DNA of 64,000 nucleotides, from NCBI RefSeq assembly GCF_021134715.1, contig NC_060018.1, positions 248,001 to 312,000 on the forward strand, given 5' to 3'. The translations under genes were made by a program, and so were the position numbers. Shown here in pieces: positions 22,490 through 33,437 of the stretch; positions within the stretch are counted from its first letter, which is position 1; each line of letters begins with the position of its first letter. The notes beneath the pieces are model-generated. The model was not told the DNA's origin, searched no databases, and worked only from the letters and a program-made list of their open reading frames with translations. The stretch comes from Daphnia pulex. Taxonomy: Eukaryota; Arthropoda; Branchiopoda; Diplostraca; Daphniidae.

Positions 22490-22800
22490 TCCGGAAGTAT
22501 ACCGGAAGTAACCACAGCGCCTCAACCATTGAGCTGTCGTCAAAATAAACCACATATTCGTGATCCCCATGAAATTTGGGGTCGATTAGGTGGGATTTAA
22601 ACGAAATCCAAAATTTGGCCAAAATCGAGAATTTTCCTGAACTATAGTTCAGGAAAATTTTCGAAACCGGAAGTACGAATACGTAAAAAATAAAACATGA
22701 ACTTTACCACAAATTTGACGAGGATCACGAATATGTGGTTCTTTCGTACGTCAGATGAATATTTACTAAACTACAGACTGAAATGAGTAAACCGGAAGTA
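22490..22800. mobile_element. Hairpin (foldback) repeat element with perfect central palindrome (left arm copy)
   Basis: A 30-bp perfect palindrome at 22630-22659 (AATTTTCCTGAACTA and its complement) has its axis at 22644.5. The same axis is shared by an outer inverted pair: ACCACATATTCGTGATCC at 22549-22566 and its near-exact complement ending at 22740. CCGGAAGT is repeated around and within the element (about 22495, 22505, 22670, 22792). This is the layout of a foldback MITE; the superfamily is unknown and the outer limits are approximate. Confidence 0.6.
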
Positions 22801-23055
22801 GAAATAAAAAATCAAATATCGAAAACCTAACAAATGAGCTTTGTTGGGGGAATGGTTATCGGTAGTTATCACTAAATTCTTCAACAAAATAACTGCCAAT
22901 AAATGTTTAAAAAGATGTCAGAGTAATGAAACTGACTGTTTTGACAGCTGCACATTTTCAAAAAGCCATCTAGCGTTAGAAATAACAAACGTCCAAGTAA
23001 AACTTTGTTTGCGCGCAAAAAGGGCCTGATTTTGGAATTATTACACAGACACAGA

Positions 23056-25476
23056 GTTTAACGCAACTAGACTATTGGTAGATAACCTAAGAAAATAAGT
23101 CAATTGTCCGGTACCTGGCCATAATCCCGAGGTAAGTAACTGCAAGTGTGTAACAGCAAAGGGTAGCGACCACGGAAGTGTTCCAACTCGTCGGTGAAAT
23201 AAGACAAGTTGTAGCAGCAAAAGCAGTGAAGCTAGATGAGTGTACGTCGGGAAGATGAGGATGGAGCAAAACTTGCTGGAAGTCTCTCTTCCGTCATGGA
23301 CAAAGGTACGCATTGGCTTAAGGATCTATTACGTGCTCTGTAAAAAAAAAATTTATTGCATTAATGAAAATATAACAGTTAATAAAGCATTTCAATCTTT
23401 ACCTTAAGTAACAAGCTCACTGAAAGTTTCATGATAAAAAACCGTAAAAATGGAAATCACAGCAACCAACAGCCTTACTCCTCAGGTTTAGGTAAATTTC
23501 CTGATGCTAAAGAAAGTGTCATTATGAAGTATTGCAGTAGCGTGGTGATAGGTTATATTGATGCTTACCTTTATCATATGGGTGAATGGTGATGAATTTA
23601 GTAAGGCATTTGACGTGGTGGGGTTGGTAGCAGTAATGGGGAAATACCTCGTCTCCGCACATTTGTATTCCACGATATTTGAGCTTCACATATGAGTTTT
23701 AGGTTTTTGACAACATGATGGGTCTATTTGAGGGAAAGTGACTGAGCGCTAAGTCAACTTTTGGGAATGACTGACAGTATGCATCTAAAATTTGAAGAAA
23801 AAAGTTGGTACAGTATAAAAATAAGGAAATCAGGTCAAGATAAACCTACACAAGTTACGAAGTTCAATTTGATATAAGAAATCACAGGAATATAATCACA
23901 GGAAGTATTAATCAGCTACAATTTGTTTCGCACTTTTCGCCTCGTTTTACGTTATAAAAACAACAAGGGCAACACTAGCGACATCTGGTAATGAGTTTTG
24001 AAATTTGAATCCTAATTTGGTTAATATTATTAAAAATACGTAATTACCCGACAATAGAACCCCACTGACAATAGAACCCCAATATTTTATATTTTTAAAA
24101 ATACTCGACAATAGAACTCCAGTGCTCGACATAGAACTCCACTACGCGACAATAGAACTCCGATAATTTGATCATTTCAGCTGTGACTGCGCAACCAACT
24201 TAGGATTCAAAACTCATTACCAGATGTCACTAGGGTCGCCATTGTTGTTTTTACAATGTTAAATGAGGCGAAAAGGGCGAAACAAATTGTAGCTGATTAA
24301 TACTTTCTGTGATTATATTCCTGTGATTTCTTATACCAAATTGAACTTCGTAACTTGTTTAGGTTTATCTTGACATAGTTTCCTTATTTTTATACTGTAC
24401 CAACTTATTTCTTCAAATTTAGATGCATACTGTCAGTCATTCGAAATTGTTGACTTAGCGCTCAGTCACTTTCCATCCAATAGACCAATCATGCTGTCAA
24501 AAGCCTAAAACTAATGTTTGAAGCTCACACATAGTAGAATACAAATCTGCCGAGTTAAGGTATTTCCCCATTACTACTACCAGACCATTACAATTCAGAT
24601 TTTCGTGTAACATAGGTATCCTTGCACATGAATCATAGGATCTTTTCTGAATCTTGCAATTTTGGTGGCACACCCTGCAATAGCATGTTTGTTGTTATGG
24701 ATGTTAAATTTACTTCGGTTTAGAAGGCAACCCAGCTAAGAGATAGGTACAGTTTTATTTCTCTTAGGTAAATTTGTAAATAATGTAGAGAATTTCCTTG
24801 TCCCATTCCCACTTACAGTTCAGAGACATGAAGCGTGTGAAGTGAATAACCTGCCATATTTATGTACATGTACCAGATTTGCTTGATGAAAGTCAAATGC
24901 TTTATTAAGTTTATCACCCATATGATAAGGTAAGCATCAAAACCACCTATCACGCTACTGCAATACTTCATGACACTTTCTTTAGCATCAGGAAATTTTT
25001 CTCAACATGTGGAGTAATGCTGTTGGTTGCTGTGAATTCCATTTTTACGGTTTTTTCATCATGAGCATTTCCGTGTGCTTCTTAGAAAAGGTAAAGATTG
25101 ATATGCTTTATTCATTGTTATATTTTCATTTATGCAAAACATTTGTTTTTACAGAGCACGCAGTTTCTGTATGGAATCGACGAATCGTGTGGTCCTGTCA
25201 CGGAGATTCTTGTGCCAATGCTGACCTTTGTCCATGACGGAAGAAGGACTTCCAACAACAATCTTCTCCATCTTCATCTTCCCGACGTACACTCATCTAG
25301 CTTCACTGCTTTTGCTGCTACAACTTGTCTTACTTCACCGACGAGTTGGAACACTTCCGTGGTCGCTACCCTTTGCTGTTACACACCTGCAGTTACTTAC
25401 CTCGGGATTATGGCCAGGTACCGGACAATTGACTTATTTTCTTAGGTTATCTACCAATAGTCTAGTTGCGTTAAAA
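23056..25476. repeat. Palindrome core: two diverged inverted halves around a short loop
   Basis: The two halves are still alignable as reverse complements but carry many substitutions and indels. For example 23341-23460 against 25031-25150 shows roughly 80-85% identity by eye, while 23057-23313 against 25220-25475 is about 95%. The halves meet near 24100, not at the arm axis (24266), so indels have accumulated unequally. Open frames such as 25098-25445 are restricted to one half or change between halves, and no protein family is recognisable. Confidence 0.7.
24049..24161 (+). repeat. Five-copy motif at the palindrome loop
   Basis: The 15-mer CGACAATAGAACYCC occurs at 24049-24063, 24066-24080 (first base T), 24106-24120, 24127-24140 (one base shorter) and 24147-24161. 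All copies point the same way and lie between the two inverted halves, so they mark the turn of the hairpin. Confidence 0.8.
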
Positions 25477-25731
25477 TCTGTGTCTGTGTAATAATTCCAA
25501 AATCAGGCCCTTTTTGCGCGCAAACAAAGTTTTACTTGGACGTTTGTTATTTCTAACGCTAGATGGCTTTTTGAAAATGTGCAGCTGTCAAAACAGTCAG
25601 TTTCATTACTCTGACATCTTTTTAAACATTTATTGGCAGTTATTTTGTTGAAGAATTTAGTGATAACTACCGATAACCATTCCCCCAACAAAGCTCATTT
25701 GTTAGGTTTTCGATATTTGATTTTTTATTTC

Positions 25732-26042
25732 TACTTCCGGTTTACTCATTTCAGTCTGTAGTTTAGTAAATATTCATCTGACGTACGAAAGAACCACATA
25801 TTCGTGATCCTCGTCAAATTTGTGGTAAAGTTCATGTTTTATTTTTTACGTATTCGTACTTCCGGTTTCGAAAATTTTCCTGAACTATAGTTCAGGAAAA
25901 TTCTCGATTTTGGCCAAATTTTGGATTTCGTTTAAATCCCACCTAATCGACCCCAAATTTCATGGGGATCACGAATATGTGGTTTATTTTGACGACAGCT
26001 CAATGGTTGAGGCGCTGTGGTTACTTCCGGTATACTTCCGGA
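25732..26042. mobile_element. Hairpin (foldback) repeat element (right arm copy)
   Basis: Mirror image of 22490-22800, with the 30-bp palindrome at 25873-25902. It was copied with the arm and is not an independent insertion. Confidence 0.6.
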
Positions 26043-26339
26043 ATTTTTTTAAAAAGACTAGCAAGTGAGCTTTGTTCTGTTAACAGTTCTCAACATTGCA
26101 AGCTTGATTTAAACTTTAAAAAATTGCATATTTAAATCTTTGAGCTAAAAAACCTGATTATTGTTTCTTTCTGTATTATGTAACTTTTATTGGCCTGTCA
26201 GTAATTAAGAATTGAATTTCTCTTTATTCAGGTAATGCAGAGGAAATTTCGAGAAGATGGACACCATAACGTCGCCGGTATCTCCAAAGTGTCAGCGCGG
26301 ATCATCATTTGTTGTTAGTAATATGTTTGTGTTAGTTAA

Positions 26340-26576
26340 CCCGTTGTATGCCACGCCTTTGTTCTCCCCGCTCCTTAGCATGGGCCGCGCCAAAAGGCGC
26401 CTGTTTGGCAATGCACCAAGTTCCCCCTTGTCGATGCGGTGATGGATTCTCCTGTCACCGTGTCAGCCCGGACTTGTCAGCAATGGCAAGTCCCACTTTG
26501 GTCACGGATCCTTCAGACGTGGCGCGTAGAGCAGTAGAGTACAACCTACGGGTTGTATGGCGTGGCAGCCAACGGG
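26340..26576. mobile_element. piggyBac-type MITE (right arm copy)
   Basis: Mirror image of 21956-22192, flanked by TTAA at 26336-26339 and 26577-26580. Identical to the left copy, including its terminal differences, so it was duplicated with the arm. Confidence 0.8.
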
Positions 26577-27043
26577 TTAACTTAAGTGTATGTATGTATG
26601 TATGTGAATGTAAAATGTGGTGGAATTGTGGGTGGAGGTGGGACAATAAAGCAATTCCTTTTAATATTTTTGTTTACTGTGTCTCATAACTTATAATAAA
26701 AAATTGTTTAGTTCACGACTTGTATATTTTTTAACTTTGAAGTTTTACATAAGTTAAAGGCAAGTGACTGATCAACTCCAGACCCTTCAAATAAACTTCT
26801 TTGAGAAACCATACACTATCTGCAACTCCTATGTTACGCCAACTAAAGTTAAAAACAGAGCTGTTAATATCAAAATTTTTTAGTAAACACCACAGTATGT
26901 CTCTTTCGTAACTTGCCCTGTAAATGAAGTTTGTCCAAACACTAGAATACGTCGGAATGCAGAGCGACTAGAGCAATAGGTCACCTCCAACATGCGAAAT
27001 AGGAACCGACAAATCTGAACATGATTAAAATTCGACTATAGTA

Positions 27044-27837
27044 TTAAGAAACGTCCCTGTAGTAAGTTGGAGAAGCGTAGGGTGTGGTGTAATATTCAGG
27101 TGCCTTAGTGGTGTAGTAACTCGGGATAGAGTCAATAGTTCGGAGCTTCGGTGTAGCTGGTCGGAGCAGCGTAAGTAGTGGTATAATACTCAGGTGCCTT
27201 GGTAGCGTAGTACTTAGGGGCCTCGGTGTAGTAGCTAGATGTAGCGTGGGTTGTGGTGTAGTAAACTGGAGCCTCGGTGTAGTATTCCGGTTCAACGTAG
27301 TACGAAGGAGCAGCCGCTGTGTAGTAAGTCGGGGCTGCGTAATACTTGGCCGCCTCAGTTGTAGTTGTGTAGCTTGGGGCAGAGAAATACTTCGGGGCTT
27401 CGGTGTAGTGGCTCGGGGAAGCATAAGTTGTGGTGTAATACTCTGGAGCCTTGGTGGTGTAGTACTTGGGCGGATCGGTGTAGTGTTCAGCCGCTTTGGT
27501 GGTGTAATTAGTTGGAGCCCCGGTGTAGTAGCTAGGAACTGAGTAATACTTGGGAGCCTCGGTGTATAAGCTGGGGCAACATACGTGTAGTACTCCGGTG
27601 ACTTGGTGGTGTAGTATTTGGGAGCCTCGGTGTAGTACTCAGGATCTTTGGTGATTTAGCTCTGGGCAGCATTAGCTGCGGTGTAATACTCTGGAGCCTT
27701 GGTGGTGTAGTAATTGTGGCCCTCAGTGTAGTAACCGGTTGGTGCGAATGTTGTCGTTGTGTAGCAAGGCGGCGGCGTGGTGCTTTGGTATCCGCCATAC
27801 CCAGGAGACATGGGTACACCAGTGATCGACCCAACCT
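27044..27837 (-). pseudogene. Tyr/Thr-rich repeat protein gene, frameshifted (right arm)
   Basis: Reverse-complement copy of 20695-21488 with the same internal stop and the same frame changes. The shared defects show that the gene was already broken before the arms became identical, or that conversion spread the defects. Confidence 0.6.
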
Positions 27838-27971
27838 TAAACGATACGACAAACGGCAACAGCACGACACTACAATCAAATAGGCGGTAAATGATTTGAA
27901 CATTAATATTCAATTTGGTACATTAACAGATAAAAACAAATAATTGATACAAACTCCATGAAACAGAATAT

Positions 27972-28563
27972 TTACCTGATTGCGTACTAATAATACGACG
28001 AAGAATGCACTTGGTGACAGTGCACTGCAGTTGTTCATCCATGTTTCGTTGCCAATATTCTTCTCTCCAGCCAATTGCCCCGATACAACAGCATGGTGGT
28101 GATGTTTCATACGATGACGACCCAATTTGCTATCACAAAAGAAGGCAGCATCTCCAGCCTAATAAAAATAAAAGTCCAAAACCAATAATTAGAATCTAAT
28201 TTAACAAGAACTTTATATCTAACAACTACCTAACAACAACATCAGAGCAGTCAATGTTGGTTAAGTTTTAATCACGAGTATTACAATTAATATGAAATGA
28301 AAAATGTTCAAGGATTCTTACCAACCGGACGTGTGGTCGTGCTTCAAGCTCAGCATTGACTCGATAACCACCAAAATTGGAATCTATTTCCAAATCAGAA
28401 GCGACAGCCAATTCCGTGTTTGTGTTCAAACCGACAGCAGCGACAATATGGTCTGTTTTACTAAGATGGAATAATATTTAGATTTTAATAAACATCGCCA
28501 AGACATGTATTTGAAATAACTGATTACCTTTTGACCATCGTTTAAGGTCAATGTCACATTGAC
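27972..28563 (-). pseudogene. AIFM1-like C-terminal exons in the right palindrome arm
   Basis: Copy of 19969-20560 on the minus strand. Its first exon reads VNVTLTLNDGQK instead of VKATLTLNDGQK because the arm boundary falls inside that exon. Upstream on this strand (28564-28760) the open frame is Lys/Arg-rich and does not resemble AIF, unlike the left side, where AIF continues. Confidence 0.65.
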
Positions 28564-28789
28564 CGCGACAACACAGACTGGTTTCAATCGCCTTTTCTCT
28601 CTCCTTTTATACGATTTTTTTCTCACCCTCACCTCCTTAGCCTTGCGGCTATTGGACCTTTTTGATAATGAAGCAACACGTGTCGTTCTCACCCAACCTC
28701 TACACCACTGCATGACACGTTTTACGTAATGATCTCCGTGACCTTCGAGCGTCAAGGCCATAGAAAATGGCCTTTTTCTTTCTGCAGGT

Positions 28790-29970
28790 TGACGTTGCTG
28801 GGGATGGGTCTACAATTAACCAATATGACCATGGAAATCTACAAACCGAAAGAACAATAACATTTGAATTGTAAAAAGATAGAAATAATGATTTACTTGA
28901 AATGTACACTAAACTAAAGAAAAAGAAATCAAGAAGATGATCAAAGATCATCAGGATTTCACTTCACCTTTTAAAAAAGCAAGGGAATATCTGTTATGTT
29001 TCATCAACAAAAGTTTACAACTCTTTACAAGTACTTTCCTACAACTTCCTTACAAAAGCACTTATTTAGAAGTACAAAATAAGATGTCACTTGTCTTCGA
29101 CATCAAGAACGAAATGCTAACCTACTTTGCCACCTAGTCGACACAATTTTACACACCTACGAAAAGTGACAGATTTCTTACGATAAACGAACGACTGAAC
29201 GGTCCATAGTTAAATGAACGAACGACACCAGCACCACAGTCTGCATGCAACAGCTCACCACACCGTTCACTAGCTGGCTGTACAAAATGCATGTACATGT
29301 ACTCGGTCTGCAATAAAGAGGATGAGACCTCAAGAGGCTGTTGATCCTACTTCTTAACTGTTAAGTCAACAGATGTAAAGCAAAGAGCTAGTTATCAACA
29401 ATTTTAATGTGTAGCCGTACTGTAAAAAAGTTGATCAACTTAATTACTTTAAATTGTTTGGAAGTGCTTCTGTATGTGACGAAAGCTGCAAACAGTACAT
29501 GTAGGAAGCCTGCTAGAGGAACACCTTTCGCCAGCTGGCTGCAACAAATCGCACTGCATAACACATTGGACTGCAATGAAGAACCTAAGACTTCAACATG
29601 CTGTTAATAGAAAAGTAAAAACTCTATTATTATCAGAAACAAAGTCATCAAATAAATAAATGTGTAACCTTAGGGTTACACCGACATGATCACTTTTACT
29701 GTTATGAAGTATTTCTACATGGGACGAAACGCACAGCCGGTACGTGCAGCAATAGACGACATTTTAGGAGTTTCAGGCCACATGATCAGATGGAATTGCC
29801 AAATATAAATTGTAGGCTATGTTATCTGTAGATGCTCAAAAAATTTACATTAAATAGCCTCAAATGAATACAATCAAGAGTTACCATTTTGATGACGAAT
29901 ATTATAATAACAGGGAGAATAAGTTGAGTTGACTTAGGTCGTGAGGCTGTCAGACTGTCAGCAGCCATCT
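28790..29970 (-). repeat. Block A': inverted, diverged copy of 12050-13270
   Basis: Corresponds to 12050-13270 in reverse complement, including both internal tandem units, the GTAACC/GGTTAC inverted repeat (about 29667-29682) and the ATGGCTGC box (here as CAGCCATCTTGAAAA, about 29959). Identity is clearly lower than in the palindrome arms. Its presence next to the right arm, without the lamin gene that separates block A from the left arm, indicates a larger old inverted duplication with later loss. Confidence 0.6.
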
Positions 29971-30891
29971 TGAAAATAACGCGTAAGGCCCAACATTGCC
30001 GTTTTCAGTTTTGCAACTAAAAAACGTCCGCATCTGGCATCTCTGCAATTTGCAATAGAGTCAATCAGCCAAAAGCGGCAAAAGTTTGACTGTGATCACT
30101 ACTGAATGCAAAGTGTTCAGTTTAACGACAAATTTTTTGATTGATTAAAATTAAAACAAAATCGTGTTAGAATCTTGAATAAAGAAAATGTCGTACCAGA
30201 TCCGAGATCGACCTGATAAGTCCGTATAATGTCTATGAACAATTGGCAAATCACAGGCCACTTCAGCACAACTTCATAGTTGTTACCTTTATTGATGCTC
30301 CGGTTTCGGTAGGATGTCTTTTTATGTAGACTTATTATGCAGAAAGACGAATCACAAACCAAGAGACATGATAACAGATAAGTTGTTTGGGATTTGGGTA
30401 ATATCTGACTTTCTTGATGTTCTTTATCGTCACGCAGCCAAATTCGATCAGGCTGGTAAAAAATCACAAACGTAGCAAAATAAAGAAAATTAGAAAAGTG
30501 TGGTTCTGGCGCGCCATCAGAGACCAGAGGTTGCGTTCTTTTCGGTATCGACATGTCGTATAATTAATTCAATTTAAACTTATCAATCAGGCAACTGCTA
30601 TTTAAAAATTAAATCTGAAACCTTGGTGATGTCGCCAATTAACTCCAGGAGTCGTTGAAGGCCTCCATCGGGACTCTGTCGACGTAAGTCGCGTAGCCAA
30701 TAACAGAAGATACTATTTTCAAATAAAAAAAAAACTCCTTTTTTAAATGCAGCTAATCTAGTCAATTAAGCAAATTACTTTCCATTTATAACTCAACTCT
30801 AAAAGTGTGTAGGAATTGAATGAAGTAACATTGTGAGGACGCCAGGATTTTACAATAGAATTCATCCCCGATCAAACTTTTATTGACAAAA
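29971..30891 (-). other. Intergenic; one unassigned minus-strand open frame
   Basis: A 145-codon minus-strand frame at 30117-30554 starts MSIPKRTQPLVSDGAPEPHF and contains no domain I know. A second minus-strand stretch near 30615-30710 reads LRRQSPDGGLQRLLELIGDI. Both could be exons of an unknown gene or decayed pieces. No start or splice structure ties them together, so neither is called a gene. Confidence 0.3.
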
Positions 30892-32549
30892 TCATTGTTG
30901 GGGCATAACACTTCGATCGTCAAACTGCTTCTGGATTGTGCGCTCCATGGCGTTCAGAAATGATGACAATGTATTATTTGGAGTATCGATACTATGAATG
31001 AAGACCGAACAAGTGAGAAACGGTATTTTCCGTAAAGTTCGACCGCTTAACCCTTGGCTCAACCTGAATTAAATATTAAGATTTTCATCTCATTTTTAAA
31101 CAAATCGAATATATACAATGCACAATTCTTATTTACTTGGAAAGACTCCACAGTTTCATGGTGTGACTGTCCGTTATTCCATCGAAACATACTTCTTCTA
31201 AATCTTGAATCGTTTTTAAGGAGCCAATGGTTTTTAAAATTTCCGTCTAAAATATTTGTACAAATAAAACAGATGGACGGAACAAAATTATGTTTTTACT
31301 TACTCTTATCAATTCCAGAAGACAAGAATAATATATCGCATATATTGCACGAGGAGTGGGAAGTCCGATATATTGTTTGATATCTGCACGATCAACAAAG
31401 GCCAAATCTATTGTTTCCGATATATTGGATGTTGAGAGGATTAGTACATTGGGAAAGCTGCAACAAAAGAGATAGTTTTCGTTTTTAAACTGGCAAAAAA
31501 AAAAAAAAATTAGACGATTGTAATAAATACCGTTTAATTTGATCTATTTGAGTCAAGAGTGCGTTAACTACCCGAACGCTATCAGATGGCTCGTTACCAC
31601 TGCCTGAGGACTGACGAGCACGCGCCAAACTTTCAACTTCGTCGATAAGTACGATTACTAAACAGTCTGGATCTTCTACCAGTTCTTGAATTCTGGCAAA
31701 CATTTTCATCACAAGCTTGCCACTCTAAAATCATACAGACATACATGAATTATTTAATAGAGATTACTTATTCACAAAATATCAAAATAACTTGCCTCAG
31801 AAAACCATTTTGAGAAAAGACTATGAGAATTAATCTCAACCAGTTGGGAGTTTAAATATCTGTGACTTAATCTTATGGCCATTTTCTGAGCAAGAGCTTT
31901 ACACAGGGAAGTTTTTCCAGTTCCCGGAGGACCATGAAGAAGAACAACTCTATTCCAGCTTATTATATTACTGTTAACCCCACGATCAGAAAACAGCATA
32001 GTGGTTTGTACAAAATTGAGTAATTCCACTTTAACATTAGTGTCATATATTAATGTTTCCCAAAGCCCGTGGAACTCCAAAGAAGGAAGTTGCCAATGTG
32101 TGGCAGCTGGTACTTGATCCTCTTTGTCATCAAGTTCTTGTAATTCAGGACCACTGTCTTCAATGGTAAAAATGTGGTACTGGTGCTCAACAGGGCCACT
32201 ACATACCTTGAAAAAAAAAGAAGTTCAATATTGTCTGTTAAATTAACAAAATTAAAGCAATATATCTTACAGAAATGTTTCCTCCCATGTTTGTGTCATC
32301 GTGAAAGGTTATCGAATCCACATTTGAGCACAATAAATCTATTTCATTAGCTTCTCCGTGGTATTCTTTGATACCATATTTCTCCACATATTCTTTCAAC
32401 GAGGGATTTAGCTGTTCTCGTGTTAACCGACTGAAGTAAAAATGTATTAGAAAACTTGAATGCAATCAACTAATTGTTAAAAATTGTTACCTGGATAATT
32501 TTTGAACTACTTCAACATTGATAATTGTATGAATTTGATTACCATTCAT
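30892..32549 (-). CDS. TRIP13: TRIP13/PCH2 AAA+ ATPase
   Basis: Seven exons on the minus strand: 32491-32549, 32271-32430, 31796-32206, 31531-31724, 31304-31457, 31137-31246 and 30892-31063; 419 aa (human 432). The AAA+ core is nearly unchanged from the human protein: [12 protein letters not shown], Walker [10 protein letters not shown] (about residue 165), [20 protein letters not shown], Walker [11 protein letters not shown] (Asp238, Glu239), [21 protein letters not shown], and [17 protein letters not shown]13 remodels closed HORMA-domain proteins (MAD2 with p31comet, meiotic HORMADs), so it acts in spindle-checkpoint silencing and meiotic axis control. The intron between 31796 and 31724 begins with GC (CTGAG/GCAAGT). 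The C-terminal [13 protein letters not shown] helix is present, so the gene looks intact. It diverges from RpS21. Confidence 0.95.
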
Positions 32550-32992
32550 TTTGTGATGTTAACAAATTAACTGAATAAGAATAAAACAATAACTGGAGCT
32601 TTTAATTTAAATGAAGAGTATGTAACATTGAAAAGATGAGAAACTGCAAATGAATTCGAAATTGTTTGCCAGCTGTTTTTTCTTGCCAGATATACAATCT
32701 AATAAATATAAATTTTTTTGATATAAAAAAAAATACTATCAGTATATAATTGAAAATAAAATCTGAATGATTTGAATATAAATTTAGTTTTTGAAATAAA
32801 GTTTAAATAATTTTATTACATTTGGCAATTTCCTAGAGCAAAGCTTATGTCGCCTCCTCTTGCTGTCCGCCATTGCACTCAACGTGTTTCTTTCCTCTGA
32901 TCGCTGTTAACCAAGGTATTAGTTTCTAGTTTACTCTTGCATTTTCAGCTAGCAAAACAATCGTTTTTTTCCTCTTTTAGACATCAATCAAC
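32550..32992. promoter_or_regulatory. Bidirectional promoter region of TRIP13 and RpS21, with RpS21 5' UTR intron
   Basis: 443 bp separate the two start codons. On the RpS21 side a pyrimidine-rich CTTTCCTCT near 32890 fits the 5'TOP leader of ribosomal protein genes, followed by exon CGCTGTTAACCAAG, a donor at 32916 and an acceptor ending at 32980, so a 65-bp intron in the 5' UTR is likely. The rest is strongly AT-rich. Confidence 0.55.
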
Positions 32993-33437
32993 ATGCAGAA
33001 CGACGCCGGAGAAAACGTTGACTTGTACATCCCTCGTAAATGGTAAGAATAAATTGTCTAGCCGCATCAAGTTTCGCGATTTTCCTAACACATATTTCTT
33101 ACGCTTTATTTTTCAGTTCTGCAAGCAACAGAATCATTCATGCTAAAGACCATGCTTCAATCCAAATCAATGTTGCTGATGTTGATGAGAAGACTGGCAT
33201 GGCTCTACCCACCTTCAAGACCTATGCCATCTGTGGTTCTATTCGCCGAATGGTAATCCTCAGCTACATGTTGTACTGAATTACAAATTTAATTAATGTA
33301 TGGTTTGACAGGGAGAATCAGATGACTGCATTAACCGACTAGCCAAGAAGGATGGAGTTCTTGCCAAGTATGTCTTGCTACCAAAATTCAAAAGTTACCA
33401 TTTACTAATCATGTTTTATTGTTACAGGAATTTCTAA
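32993..33437 (+). CDS. RpS21: 40S ribosomal protein S21 (eS21)
   Basis: Exons 32993-33042, 33117-33252, 33312-33367 and 33428-33437 encode 83 residues, exactly the usual animal length. The sequence [20 protein letters not shown], then [33 protein letters not shown] and [20 protein letters not shown], is a close match to eS21 along its whole length. The protein sits on the small ribosomal subunit and helps 18S rRNA maturation. The last coding exon holds only three codons and the stop. Confidence 0.97.

Larger units (their letters stand above)
19976..23055. repeat. Left arm of a large palindrome (identical arms)
   Basis: Position p here corresponds to 48532 minus p on the other side, in reverse complement, with no offset change along the arm. 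Every stretch I compared was identical (conceptual peptides of 60-126 residues in several frames, and non-coding pieces around 21490-21600 and 22250-22350). The outer limit is set by a cluster of differences at 19974-19977 (AAAGCGAC versus AATGTGAC) and the inner by the first mismatch at 23056. The partner is 25477-28556. Confidence 0.9.
25477..28556. repeat. Right arm of the large palindrome
   Basis: Exact reverse complement of 19976-23055 in every stretch compared. It contains the inverted copies of the AIFM1-like exons, the Tyr/Thr repeat gene, the piggyBac-type MITE and the hairpin element. Beyond 28556 the sequence no longer matches the left flank: AIF sequence continues on the left side but not here. 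Confidence 0.9.

Noticed and set aside
25098-25491. Open frames in the right half of the palindrome core resembling a leucine-rich membrane peptide
   Set aside because: The mirrored left half keeps only parts of these frames, and the similarity simply reflects the inverted duplication.
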